Positions 43,370-52,645 of a stretch of DNA of 64,000 nucleotides are shown one piece after another. The translations under genes were made by a program, and so were the position numbers. The stretch is from an uncultured bacterium (lineage in GTDB: Bacteria > DRYD01): positions 44,215 through 108,214 of the forward strand of contig CAKZQG010000044.1 in NCBI GenBank assembly GCA_937139605.1, in the 5' to 3' direction. The stretch's first letter is position 1. Each line of letters starts with the position of its first letter. Below the pieces are notes generated by a model. That model worked only from the letters and a program-made list of their open reading frames with translations, searched no databases and was not told the DNA's origin.

Positions 43370-43663
43370 TTATAAATCTTTAAGCTCAAATTTATCAGAT
43401 TTAGGTTTAACTTGACTATCTTTTTTAAATTCGTTTTTTTCATTTTTAGGAGATTTAGCAGATAAATTTTCATCGGTTTGTAGAATAGATTTAGTCCAAT
43501 CTTCATCATCTAACTTTAATACTTCTTTTTTATTAGCTTTATTTAAATTAACTTTAACTTTTTCAGCTTTAACAAAATTTAAAACTAAAAATACAACAGT
43601 AGATATTAAGCTAATAATAGCCAAATATAAAGAAATAGTTTTAATAAGAAATATTTTATCCAC
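43370..43663 (-). CDS. Small one-TM protein with a charged tail
   Basis: The 97-residue protein starts at a GTG (GGGGG lies 11 nt upstream). It has one hydrophobic segment (LYLAIISLISTVVFLVLNFV, about residues 12-31) and a long Lys/Asp/Glu/Ser-rich cytoplasmic tail without recognisable fold. Its position between PilZ and the two-module protein genes, with short gaps on both sides, suggests a linker or adaptor in the same system. Family not recognised. Confidence 0.65.
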   Translation of the reverse strand: MDKIFLIKTISLYLAIISLISTVVFLVLNFVKAEKVKVNLNKANKKEVLKLDDEDWTKSILQTDENLSAKSPKNEKNEFKKDSQVKPKSDKFELKDL

Positions 43664-43687
43664 TTCTGAATATACCCCCTTTTATTA

Positions 43688-44122
43688 TTAATCTGGATTT
43701 TTATACCAATTACTTTGAGTTTCTATAACATATAAAATATATTTTTCAATTTCTTGTTGTTGATTAGGGTTATCATATATAAATTTTAGGCCGAGCTCAT
43801 ATTTCTTAAGGTATTCTACTTCCCTAATCCAAGTAACTTCAGCTTTTAAACTAACAGCTTTTCCTGTTTCTAACTCCAAGCTAATATCTATTACTTTCCC
43901 TTTAGGGATTGGTTTAGATATCTCTATTTTAGCTCCGCCTAAACTTATATCCCTTGTTACAGTCTTATACCCAGGAATATCCTTAGATAAAACTCCAATA
44001 TCCCTATTTAATCTTACATATTGTCTTTTATAAGCTGGTTCGCTTTTAGAATCTTGTCCCTTTATTTCTTTTTTATCTTTTATATCTTTATCTTTTTTAA
44101 AAAAATTAAATAAAAAACTCAT
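43688..44122 (-). CDS. PilZ-domain (c-di-GMP-binding) protein
   Basis: The 144-residue protein has a Lys/Asp-rich N-terminus and one PilZ domain. Both c-di-GMP signatures are intact: RQYVR (33-37) and RDISLGG (Asp58, Ser60, Gly63), followed by the barrel strands KAEVTWIREV and YELGLKFIY. It therefore probably senses c-di-GMP. An AAGGAAAG Shine-Dalgarno precedes an ATGTTATGA start context, in which a two-codon mini-frame overlaps the real start at 44122. No GGDEF or EAL gene lies in the window. Confidence 0.9.
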   Translation of the reverse strand: MSFLFNFFKKDKDIKDKKEIKGQDSKSEPAYKRQYVRLNRDIGVLSKDIPGYKTVTRDISLGGAKIEISKPIPKGKVIDISLELETGKAVSLKAEVTWIREVEYLKKYELGLKFIYDNPNQQQEIEKYILYVIETQSNWYKNPD

Positions 44123-44193
44123 AACATCTTTCCTTATATTATTAAATCTTATATCCCCCTTTTATGATTAAACATTAAATAAATTTTTCCCTT

Positions 44194-45087
44194 CTAAATA
44201 TTACTAAAAACGAAATTAAAGATAGCATTAGCACAAGCAACATTTATACTATCTATATTAATATCAATCCTAATATTAATATACTCAAAATTATCTTTTA
44301 TTATTTTTTTTAAACTATTATTTATCCCACTTTCTTCATTTCCAAATACTACAAAAATTAAGTTATATTTTTTTACAAACTCTGAAATTAAATTAAATTG
44401 ATTAATATTAAGAGAATTTTTATCATTTTGTGCTAAAATAAAAGCTACTTTATTTTTAATTAAGCTTATATTATTTATACTTTTATAAATAAAATCTAAA
44501 AAACTAGGATAGTCATTTATAAAATAGAGATTAAGATAAAACAAGCTTCCTTTAGAAGCTCTAAAAGTTAAAGTATTATAAACATAAGTTTTCAAATTAA
44601 CTAAAGCTATATCATAAAAATTAAAAGCTAAAGAATTCCTAAATATAGTCCCTAAGTTTCCTGGATTCTCTATATTATCTAAAACAATAACAAAATTTAA
44701 TTTATTTTTATTAAATTCCATGTTTTCAAAACTAATAAAATTTTGTTTGATGTTATACTTAAATAAAGCAGCTACTTTTATATTATCAACTTTAAGAATA
44801 TCCTTTAAAATTTCTTTTTTAATTATATAAATTTTAAAATCTTTATCTAAATGATAATCTTTAACATTATTTTTAATAAACTCAGCTAATTCTAAACTAT
44901 GAGTAAATATTTTTAAAATTTTGTAATTAATATTAGTTTGTTTTGTATTTTTAATAAATTCTAAAAAAGTTAAATAATCATCAACTATAAATAAATTATT
45001 ATCTTTTAGATACTTATTATCATGTTTAATTTTTCTTAAAATTTTTAAATTAGTATTTTCTTTAGAACTTATATTAAGTATATCCAT
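44194..45087 (-). CDS. SpoU/TrmH-type RNA 2'-O-methyltransferase
   Basis: The 297-residue SPOUT methyltransferase of the RlmB/TsnR group has the N-terminal RNA-binding substrate domain and three SpoU motifs: NIENPGNLGTIFRNSLAF, VFGNEESGIN and INIDSINVACANAIFNF. It methylates a ribose 2'-OH in rRNA or tRNA. I use the ATG at 45087; a TTG five codons upstream is possible. It begins 16 bp after the GAF-phosphatase stop and shows no Shine-Dalgarno, so coupling is likely. Confidence 0.9.
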   Translation of the reverse strand: MDILNISSKENTNLKILRKIKHDNKYLKDNNLFIVDDYLTFLEFIKNTKQTNINYKILKIFTHSLELAEFIKNNVKDYHLDKDFKIYIIKKEILKDILKVDNIKVAALFKYNIKQNFISFENMEFNKNKLNFVIVLDNIENPGNLGTIFRNSLAFNFYDIALVNLKTYVYNTLTFRASKGSLFYLNLYFINDYPSFLDFIYKSINNISLIKNKVAFILAQNDKNSLNINQFNLISEFVKKYNLIFVVFGNEESGINNSLKKIIKDNFEYINIRIDINIDSINVACANAIFNFVFSNI

Positions 45088-45102
45088 AGATAATATATAC
45101 AA

Positions 45103-48100
45103 TTAAATCTTAATAGTAAGTAAAGTGATATCATCAACTGGATTTTGTAAGGGCTCACTAAAATGTTTCATAATACTAATATAAACTTTTTCACAGAAAT
45201 CCTTAGAATCTTTAAAATTATTTTGTTTGATAAACTCAAATAATTTTTCTCGACCATATACATTTCCTTCAGGATTTTTAATATCAATAACTCCATCAGT
45301 ATATAAAAAAACAAAGGCACCTTTATCTATTTCCATTTTTTTTGATACATACTTATAATCTTTATCAACGCATAATGGAATATCATTAGTAGTTAAGGTT
45401 AAGAAAGAGTCATTAAATTTAATAACAGCAGGTTCATGACCTGCAGAAATATACTCTATAATAATTTTTTCTTCTTTTTTATACAATTTTAAAGCAAACA
45501 TAGTAATAAAAATGTTAGAACTTATATCTGAAATATTAACACTAAGGATTTTATTTAATTCATTAACAGCGGCTTCAAAGTTATTTAAAGAAGAGAACAA
45601 AGCTTTAGCAGCATATTTAGCTTGAGCAGTATAAATAGCAGATTTAGCACCTTTACCTGAAACATCAGCTATTATGAAAGTAATCCCTTGATTATCTTCA
45701 ATAATTTCTAACCAATCAGCAGTGATTTCTCTAGAAGATATGTGTTTATAAAATATATCAAGTTTATATTTCTTTGATAAATATTTAGTGTCAATATTAG
45801 TTAAAAGTGCTTGTCTAATAATATTAGAGATTTCAACTTGTTCTTGAAGTATAATAGAGTTTTTTAGTGGAGTAGATACAACAAAAGAAATATTATCTAA
45901 AATAAAATTAGTTATCTCATTAATATAGCTTTTAGATGTACCTATGATTATATAACCTAATATTTCTCTAACATAAACTATGGGTAGAATAATAACATTA
46001 ACTAAATTAGGAATTTTTTTAAATTCTTCCCAGATTAAGTTATAATCTTTATTAAGTTTAGCGTTATTTTGATTAATAAAAATAGGTTTATAACTAATTC
46101 CTAAATATCCTAAACGATTTAATACATTATATATATTTAGATTTTTAGTTAAATTTTCAGGTTCTATTAAAGGGAAATAATAATTATTATATTTTTTTTG
46201 AATAAAAACAAAGATTTCATTGTTAAGTAATTTTTTAATAAATAAATATACATTATTAATAACGTTAGTTGGATCTAGAACAGAAGTAATAATTTGAAGG
46301 AAATCATAAAGCATTTGAGTACCAACAAGTCTTTCTTGTAGGAATGCATAAATAGAAGCGTTTTCAAAGAAAACCCCAAAATAACTTCCTAAGCTTAAAA
46401 GTAGCTCCATATCTTCTTCTTCAAAACGCTTTTTTAAACTAAAAACTAACAAAACAGGATTTAAATTAGATGTTTCCGTATTTATTGGGATAGCTATCAT
46501 ACTCTTTAATCCTAATGACTTAATATATTCATAAATATTAACATCATCTATAAATAAACTATAATCATTAATAATAAAAGGTTTCAAATTATCTATTGAG
46601 TCTTTTAGCTTATTTTTAATACTATTAGGGAAATTATTTAAAATAACCGAAACCAAACTTTTATAATGATCAATAGTTTTTAAAATTAAAGGAACATTAG
46701 ATTTAAAAGAAATAAAAACAGGAATAGAATAAGGGATAAGTAAAGAAACTTCTTTTACAATATCATTTACTAAAGAATTCAATTCTCTTTTAGAAGAATA
46801 TTCAAAAATAATTCTATTAATTATTTTACTTTCCTTAGATTTAGAGAGTAATTTCTGATATATATTAACCCTAACAAAAGCAGTAGAAAACAAAATAGCT
46901 AAATGATTAGCGATATCTTTAAGCAAAGATAAATAATTTTGAACTAAATTCTTATCTAAATCACTAATAACTAATCCTTCTAAAATCCCTTTCTGAACAA
47001 TAGGAATAACAACATAAGGTTTAGGTAAAATTAAATCAAAAAACTGAGATAAATCAGTTTTATAAAAATCCTTATAAAAAATAACAGATCTATATTTAAT
47101 AAAATCATTCATTAATTGAGTATCAATAAAAGTAGCAGATAAATTAGATTCCTCAATAAAATTAATTAATCTACTATCCTTAAAACTAATGTAATTTGGT
47201 TTAAAAATCTGGCTTTTAGTTTTAAAAAAAATAACTATATTAGAAGAATTTAATATATCCTTTAAAGAGTGATTAATAGAGCTAAATAGTTCATCAAAAG
47301 TTAGACTTTCAGATAACATTGTAGAAGCAATAAACAATTTTTCTAAGAAACTATTTTTAAGTCCTAATTGTTCAAAGAGTATCCTAGTTTCAATAGCAGT
47401 AGCTATATTAGTAGTAACAATAGAAATAAAATCATCATCAATTTCCATTAAATCTGTTGAATATAATAATACAAAAGATCCTCTACCCACCCCAGGTACA
47501 TTAAAATTTTTTATAACTATTTTTTTAATATATTTTACATAAACATTATTAACCTCTTTTACTTCATAATTTCCATTTATGATAACTTTTTCACTATATA
47601 ATTTTTCCTTTATAGAAGGAACAATAAATTTAATATCTTGTTCAATAAGTTCATTGATAACACTATAGACTACTTTATCTCTAAATATAATCAAGCATCC
47701 ACTACATAAAAGCAAATCCATACTAACATTACAAATTATATTTAATAACAGATCTATGTTTAAAGAAGATAATATAGCTTTAGATATATCATAAAATGCT
47801 TTCTTATAACTTTCAAACTTAACTTTACAATAATTCCCTTTCAAAGTTTCTTGCTCCAAATTATATAAAGAACTAAATAAATAAACAAAAACCTCTATAT
47901 TACTCTGTATTAAATCCATTAATAAATTTTTATACAATTTATCAATAAAAACTATATTACATATAATATAACCTAATAACTTATCTTTTAATTTCAACTC
48001 AATAACTATATCATTTTTATTTATACCATCAGGACTATAAGAATCATTTTGAGTAATTGGGTTTTGAGTTATTTCATTTAGATTCATTTCATTTTGATCA

Positions 48101-48312
48101 ATAAAATAAAAACTTCCTTTAAAATTACTAAACTCTTTATTAAAATTAAGCTCTAAATTATTTAAATAAAAATTTATCAAATCTTTATAAGTATAATTTA
48201 AAATATTATTAGAGTTTTCGTAATTAGAATACAGTTCTTCTAAAAAAATTAAGGTATCTTTATTAGTTTTCGAAACTATTTTCAGTATATTTTCTAAAAA
48301 ACTTACTGCCAT
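45103..48312 (-). CDS. Multi-GAF PP2C-type phosphatase (RsbU/SpoIIE)
   Basis: A 1069-residue cytoplasmic sensor phosphatase. It has several GAF-like domains in series (roughly residues 165-310, 320-480, 500-650 and 665-820) and a C-terminal RsbU/SpoIIE phosphatase (about 855-1069). The metal-binding motifs are IIADVSGKGAKSAIYTA, ISAGHEPAVI, LYTDGVIDIKN and PVDDITLLTI. Such proteins dephosphorylate anti-sigma antagonists (RsbV/SpoIIAA type) in response to small ligands. No STAS or anti-sigma kinase gene is next to it. It is upstream of the SpoU gene and about 40 bp after AmrS on the other side. Confidence 0.9.
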   Translation of the reverse strand: MAVSFLENILKIVSKTNKDTLIFLEELYSNYENSNNILNYTYKDLINFYLNNLELNFNKEFSNFKGSFYFIDQNEMNLNEITQNPITQNDSYSPDGINKNDIVIELKLKDKLLGYIICNIVFIDKLYKNLLMDLIQSNIEVFVYLFSSLYNLEQETLKGNYCKVKFESYKKAFYDISKAILSSLNIDLLLNIICNVSMDLLLCSGCLIIFRDKVVYSVINELIEQDIKFIVPSIKEKLYSEKVIINGNYEVKEVNNVYVKYIKKIVIKNFNVPGVGRGSFVLLYSTDLMEIDDDFISIVTTNIATAIETRILFEQLGLKNSFLEKLFIASTMLSESLTFDELFSSINHSLKDILNSSNIVIFFKTKSQIFKPNYISFKDSRLINFIEESNLSATFIDTQLMNDFIKYRSVIFYKDFYKTDLSQFFDLILPKPYVVIPIVQKGILEGLVISDLDKNLVQNYLSLLKDIANHLAILFSTAFVRVNIYQKLLSKSKESKIINRIIFEYSSKRELNSLVNDIVKEVSLLIPYSIPVFISFKSNVPLILKTIDHYKSLVSVILNNFPNSIKNKLKDSIDNLKPFIINDYSLFIDDVNIYEYIKSLGLKSMIAIPINTETSNLNPVLLVFSLKKRFEEEDMELLLSLGSYFGVFFENASIYAFLQERLVGTQMLYDFLQIITSVLDPTNVINNVYLFIKKLLNNEIFVFIQKKYNNYYFPLIEPENLTKNLNIYNVLNRLGYLGISYKPIFINQNNAKLNKDYNLIWEEFKKIPNLVNVIILPIVYVREILGYIIIGTSKSYINEITNFILDNISFVVSTPLKNSIILQEQVEISNIIRQALLTNIDTKYLSKKYKLDIFYKHISSREITADWLEIIEDNQGITFIIADVSGKGAKSAIYTAQAKYAAKALFSSLNNFEAAVNELNKILSVNISDISSNIFITMFALKLYKKEEKIIIEYISAGHEPAVIKFNDSFLTLTTNDIPLCVDKDYKYVSKKMEIDKGAFVFLYTDGVIDIKNPEGNVYGREKLFEFIKQNNFKDSKDFCEKVYISIMKHFSEPLQNPVDDITLLTIKI

Positions 48313-48320
48313 AAAATATA

Positions 48321-48350
48321 TTAAAAATTAATAAAAATTAATAAAAATTA
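48321..48350. repeat. 10-bp tandem repeats before the phosphatase gene
   Basis: ATAAAAATTA occurs at 48331 and 48341, with a near copy at 48321, immediately adjacent to the stop codon of the AmrS gene (48351-48353) and filling the gap to the phosphatase start. Confidence 0.7.
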
Positions 48351-49385
48351 TCAAAAAATACCTGGAATAACATAACCACATTTATTACATTTATTTTTAT
48401 TCATATTAATTTCTAAAACTTTAAACCCATATCTTTTAATAACAATATTATTACAGTTAGGGCAATAAGTATGTTCATATTCTAGGCCTGGAATATTACC
48501 GGTATATACATAATTTAGTCCCATTTCTTTACCTATATTATAAGCTCTTATGAGTGTTTGAGCAGGAGTATGTGGAGTATCAAGCATCTTATAATCTGGA
48601 TGAAATGCAGTAACATGCCAAGGGATATCCCTATCAACAGAATACAAAAATTTAGCTATATTAGCTAATTCTTCATTACTGTCATTATAACCTGGAATAA
48701 CCAAAGTAACTACCTCTAAATGAAATCCTAAGGATTTAATATTAATAATACTTTCTAAAACTCCTTTTAAAGTAGCTCCTAATCTTCGATAACTTTTATC
48801 ATTAAAAGTTTTTAGATCCACTTTATAAAGATCGCATACTGGTCTTATATACTTTAATGAATTAATAGTAGAATAACCATTAGAAACAAAACCAGTTAAA
48901 AATCCATTACTTTTAGCTAATTCAAATACTTCATAAGACCACTCTACAGTTATTAATGGTTCATTATAAGTAGATACTATAACTTTAGAACCATATTTTT
49001 TAGCTAAGGAAACAATATCATATTTAGTTATAGGAATAAATTGGCCTCTAACTTGCTTATCTTTTAAAAACTGAGAGATATCCCAATTTTGGCAATAAGA
49101 ACAATGGAAATTACAGCCTAACATCCCATAGCTTAATGCAAAAGAAGAAGGGAGCACATGGAAAAATGGTTTCTTTTCTATTGGATCATTAGCTATAGTA
49201 GCTACATAATTACGAGGTACAAAAAGCTTACCTCCTTCATTATACCTAACTCTACATATTCCACTCTTATTTTCAAATATCAAACACTTATGATAACAAG
49301 CTAAACATCTAACCTTATTATCTTCTAATTTCTCATAAACTACCCCCTCTTTAGTATATTCCTTTAAAGTAATCAATTCCATCAT
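48351..49385 (-). CDS. amrS: AmmeMemoRadiSam system radical SAM enzyme
   Basis: The 344-residue protein is the radical SAM component of the AmmeMemoRadiSam set, whose partners are AMMECR1- and Memo-domain proteins. It shows CLACYHKCLIFENKSGICRVR, the radical SAM cluster GCNFHCSYCQNWDIS, TYNEPLITVEW, and a zinc-binding tail CPNCNN and CNKCGY. The function of the set is thought to be a protein or RNA modification; the substrate is not settled. Partners are not in the window. A GGGGAT Shine-Dalgarno precedes two adjacent ATGs. Confidence 0.93.
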   Translation of the reverse strand: MMELITLKEYTKEGVVYEKLEDNKVRCLACYHKCLIFENKSGICRVRYNEGGKLFVPRNYVATIANDPIEKKPFFHVLPSSFALSYGMLGCNFHCSYCQNWDISQFLKDKQVRGQFIPITKYDIVSLAKKYGSKVIVSTYNEPLITVEWSYEVFELAKSNGFLTGFVSNGYSTINSLKYIRPVCDLYKVDLKTFNDKSYRRLGATLKGVLESIINIKSLGFHLEVVTLVIPGYNDSNEELANIAKFLYSVDRDIPWHVTAFHPDYKMLDTPHTPAQTLIRAYNIGKEMGLNYVYTGNIPGLEYEHTYCPNCNNIVIKRYGFKVLEINMNKNKCNKCGYVIPGIF

Positions 49386-49464
49386 AACTATCCCCTTATA
49401 TATTTATTATATACTTCCCTCTTATTTTTCCTACTATTTTATAAATTTTACAAATAAAAAATAA

Positions 49465-50088
49465 TTAAAATAATTTATTTTCCTTACCTTCCAATAGTCT
49501 TATAAAATTATCTTTATGTTTAATTAAAATAAAAAAAGAAACAAAAATTAAAGCTACCAAAAATATCTTACTATTTTTATAATAATTACTAAATAAATTA
49601 AAACCAAAATTAAAGAATAAATAAATTAAACTAATAGTAAATACGAAAGCAGAAGCTAAAATAGAACCTAAGGAAGAATATCTAGTAATTAAAACCGAAA
49701 TAATCCAAATAAGCAATCCAATGATACTAATTAAAGGAGAAATAGCTAAGAATACCCCAAAGGAAGTAGCAACCCCTTTCCCTCCTTTAAACTTCAAAAA
49801 AACAGAAAAACTATGTCCAATTATAGCTATTAATCCAATAATTAAAACCTGATAATCTGGTAAATTATAGTTAATAGCAATAAAAGTAGGTAAAAACCCT
49901 TTAAAAGCGTCTAAAAGTAAAACAAGGATACCATAAAACGGGCCGATATTTCTAAAAACATTAGCCATCCCAATATTCCCACTCCCAACTTTAGTTATAT
50001 CAACCCCTTTAAACTTAGCAAATATATACCCAAACGGAATACTCCCTAATATATATGAAAAAATTAATAAAATATAAAATATACTCAT
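49465..50088 (-). CDS. plsY: Acyl-phosphate:glycerol-3-phosphate acyltransferase
   Basis: The 207-residue polytopic enzyme starts phospholipid synthesis by acylating glycerol-3-phosphate with acyl-phosphate. The PlsY motifs are ILGSIPFGYIFAKF, VGSGNIGMANVFRNIG and KFKGGKGVATSFGVFL, with six to seven membrane segments and about the normal length. It overlaps the ABC exporter gene by 4 bp, so the two are coupled. PlsX is not in the window. Confidence 0.95.
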   Translation of the reverse strand: MSIFYILLIFSYILGSIPFGYIFAKFKGVDITKVGSGNIGMANVFRNIGPFYGILVLLLDAFKGFLPTFIAINYNLPDYQVLIIGLIAIIGHSFSVFLKFKGGKGVATSFGVFLAISPLISIIGLLIWIISVLITRYSSLGSILASAFVFTISLIYLFFNFGFNLFSNYYKNSKIFLVALIFVSFFILIKHKDNFIRLLEGKENKLF

Positions 50089-51836
50089 ACCAACATATTC
50101 AATTTTAATAATTCTTCATAAGAAATTTCCTTAATTTTTTTATTTTCAATAGTATAAATTTTATCAACAAAGTTAAGAGTAATTGGTTTATGGGAAATAA
50201 TTATAATGGTATTAGATTTAAAATAATTTTTAATAGAATTCATAACGAGTTTTTCAGTAATAGGGTCTAGTGCTGAAGTGGGTTCATCTAAGATAATAAT
50301 AGAAGGGTTTTTAAGAAAGATTCTAGCTAAATTAATTCTTTGTTTTTGTCCACCTGATAAAGTTTTCCCATCTTCTGATACTAAAGTTTCATATCCATTA
50401 GGTAGCTTCATTATATCTTCATGAACTTCAGCTAATTTACAAGCATTAATAATTTCATCTAAAGTAGCGTCTTCTTTGGCATATTTTAAATTATCTATTA
50501 TAGTTCCTTCAATTAGATAACTTTCTTGAGTTAAAATCCCTATATTATTTCTTACAACTTTAGGATTAATAGTACTTAAATCTAAATCATCTATGAAAAT
50601 TTTACCTTTAGTAGGTAAATAAAATTTAGTTAATAAACTGATAATAGAAGTTTTACCTATACCAGTTTTTCCCACAATAGCTACTTTCTGTCCTTGATTT
50701 ATTAATAAATTAACATCTTCTAAAATAAATTCATTTTCATTATATCCAAAATAAACATCCTTAAATTGGATTTTCCCATTAAATTTTATATTATCATTTA
50801 CTAAGTATCTTTTTTCATCTAATTCATTTTCATTTAATTGCTTTAAAATATTCATAAGAGTATCAATATATCCGAAAATAATTTTAGTATTAACTAAAGA
50901 TGCAGATAAATTAGTAATAGGGGAAACAGAGATAGCAACATATCCCCAATATATTAAGATATCATTAGGTTTAAATACTCCTTTTATAACTAAATATCCA
51001 CCATACCAAGATATAATAATTAAAGATAAACTAGCAACGATTTCTGTTACTGGTTTTTGTAATGCTAAAATATTAGCAAGCTTTAATCTTAAATTTAAAA
51101 TATTATCTAATAAATTATTAATTTTGAATTTTTCATTTTCTTCCTTATTAAAACTTTTAACAAACTTTATCATCCGATAATTTTGGACTAATTTAGTATT
51201 AAGTTCTGTTATATTTTCTAAAATTTTATCACTAATATTTCCAATCTTTTTAATATAATAATTAAGAGTATAACCAATAAAAGGCAATCCAATAATAGTT
51301 ATTATTCCTAAGATAATATCTTTATAAAATATCCAAACTAAAGCAAAAATAAGGATAAATAAGCTATTAACATAAGTTAATAACAAAGGAGTTATATCAG
51401 TAGCAATAGCTCCTATATAAGAAATAGTAATAGAATAAAGTTCTCCACTATTCTTTTTATCCAATTTACTTAAAGGCTGAACAATTACTCTATAAAAGAT
51501 CCTTTTTTGTAAATCAGTTAATATCTTAAGATTAACTTTAGTTAATAGAAATGATTGAGAATACTGTGATAATCCTCTTAATATATACAAAATAATTGTA
51601 ATTAAAACTAATAAATTTAAGTAATAGAAACTCTTTTGTTGATAAATAATGTCAAATAGCTTAGCAAATATGACAGGTTGTAAAGCAGTTGTTATGTTAA
51701 ATAAAACCGTAGATATTATTATTAAAATTAATTCTAAATAAGGGATTTTTAAATTTTTAAAAAACTCTTTAACATTTTCATTATATCCTATAAACTTTAA
51801 TTTTTCTTCTATTGTTTTTTTTATATTTTTTTTCAT
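50085..51836 (-). CDS. ABC exporter (MsbA-like permease-ATPase)
   Basis: The 583-residue half-transporter has six membrane helices (about residues 35-310) and a C-terminal ATPase: Walker A AIVGKTGIGKTS, signature LSGGQKQRINLARIF, Walker B IIILDEPTSALDP and switch His ISHKP. Set between lptB and plsY it is a good candidate for the lipid A flippase MsbA, but lipid, peptide and drug exporters share this architecture. It starts 12 bp after the lptB stop. Confidence 0.85.
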   Translation of the reverse strand: MKKNIKKTIEEKLKFIGYNENVKEFFKNLKIPYLELILIIISTVLFNITTALQPVIFAKLFDIIYQQKSFYYLNLLVLITIILYILRGLSQYSQSFLLTKVNLKILTDLQKRIFYRVIVQPLSKLDKKNSGELYSITISYIGAIATDITPLLLTYVNSLFILIFALVWIFYKDIILGIITIIGLPFIGYTLNYYIKKIGNISDKILENITELNTKLVQNYRMIKFVKSFNKEENEKFKINNLLDNILNLRLKLANILALQKPVTEIVASLSLIIISWYGGYLVIKGVFKPNDILIYWGYVAISVSPITNLSASLVNTKIIFGYIDTLMNILKQLNENELDEKRYLVNDNIKFNGKIQFKDVYFGYNENEFILEDVNLLINQGQKVAIVGKTGIGKTSIISLLTKFYLPTKGKIFIDDLDLSTINPKVVRNNIGILTQESYLIEGTIIDNLKYAKEDATLDEIINACKLAEVHEDIMKLPNGYETLVSEDGKTLSGGQKQRINLARIFLKNPSIIILDEPTSALDPITEKLVMNSIKNYFKSNTIIIISHKPITLNFVDKIYTIENKKIKEISYEELLKLNMLV

Positions 51837-51848
51837 AATAATTTATAG

Positions 51849-52589
51849 TTATTCCATTAATTTAAATCCTTGTCCCAAGTAGTATTTTTTTGCTATTTCA
51901 TTATTAGATATTTCAATTGGTGTCCCTTCAACCATTACTTTCCCATCAGATATTATATACGCTCTATCAACTATTTTTAAAGTCTCATATACATTATGAT
52001 CAGTTATTATAATGCCAATATTCTTAGATTTAAGATTTTTTAAGATATTTTGGATTTGTTCAATAGTAATAGGATCAACTCCACTAAACGGCTCATCCAA
52101 TAACAAAAACTTAGGATTTATTATCATAGTTCTTGCTATTTCCACTTTTCTTCTTTCCCCACCAGACAAAGAATACCCATAACTCTTTCTAACCTTATTT
52201 AACCCAAACTCATCTAATAATTCCTCTATTTTTTGATTAATAATGTTTTTATCAGTATAATAGAATTCTAATACTAATTTAAAGTTATCTTCAACGGTTA
52301 ATCCTCTAAATATGGAGCTTTCTTGAGGTAAATAAGATATCCCATATTTTGCTCTTTTATATAGTGGCAAATCTGTTATATTTATTTCGTTAAAATATAT
52401 ACTCCCACTATTAGGTTTCGTTAAACCAACTAACATATAAAAGGTAGTAGTTTTGCCCGCACCATTAGGACCTAATAAACCAACCATCTCCCCCTGCTTT
52501 AACTTTAAGCTTATCCCATCAACTACCTTCCTCTTAGAATATATCTTAACTAAATCTTTACAACTTATTTCATTATTATCCTTAAACAT
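51849..52589 (-). CDS. lptB: LPS export ATPase LptB
   Basis: The 246-residue ATPase drives the Lpt bridge that takes LPS from the inner to the outer membrane. It has Walker A GLLGPNGAGKTTTFYML, the LptB-typical LSGGERRKVEIARTM, and FLLLDEPFSGVDPITIEQIQ, plus the switch His in ITDHNVYE. The start is the ATG at 52589; a TTG three codons earlier is less likely. lptC/A/F/G are not seen; the solute-binding-like gene upstream is not LptC. Together with lpxA this shows an LPS-exporting outer membrane. Confidence 0.93.
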   Translation of the reverse strand: MFKDNNEISCKDLVKIYSKRKVVDGISLKLKQGEMVGLLGPNGAGKTTTFYMLVGLTKPNSGSIYFNEINITDLPLYKRAKYGISYLPQESSIFRGLTVEDNFKLVLEFYYTDKNIINQKIEELLDEFGLNKVRKSYGYSLSGGERRKVEIARTMIINPKFLLLDEPFSGVDPITIEQIQNILKNLKSKNIGIIITDHNVYETLKIVDRAYIISDGKVMVEGTPIEISNNEIAKKYYLGQGFKLME

Positions 52590-52645
52590 TTTAACCAACT
52601 CATTTAAATCATTATTTTTTAATTATAAAAATTAAATCATAAGAA

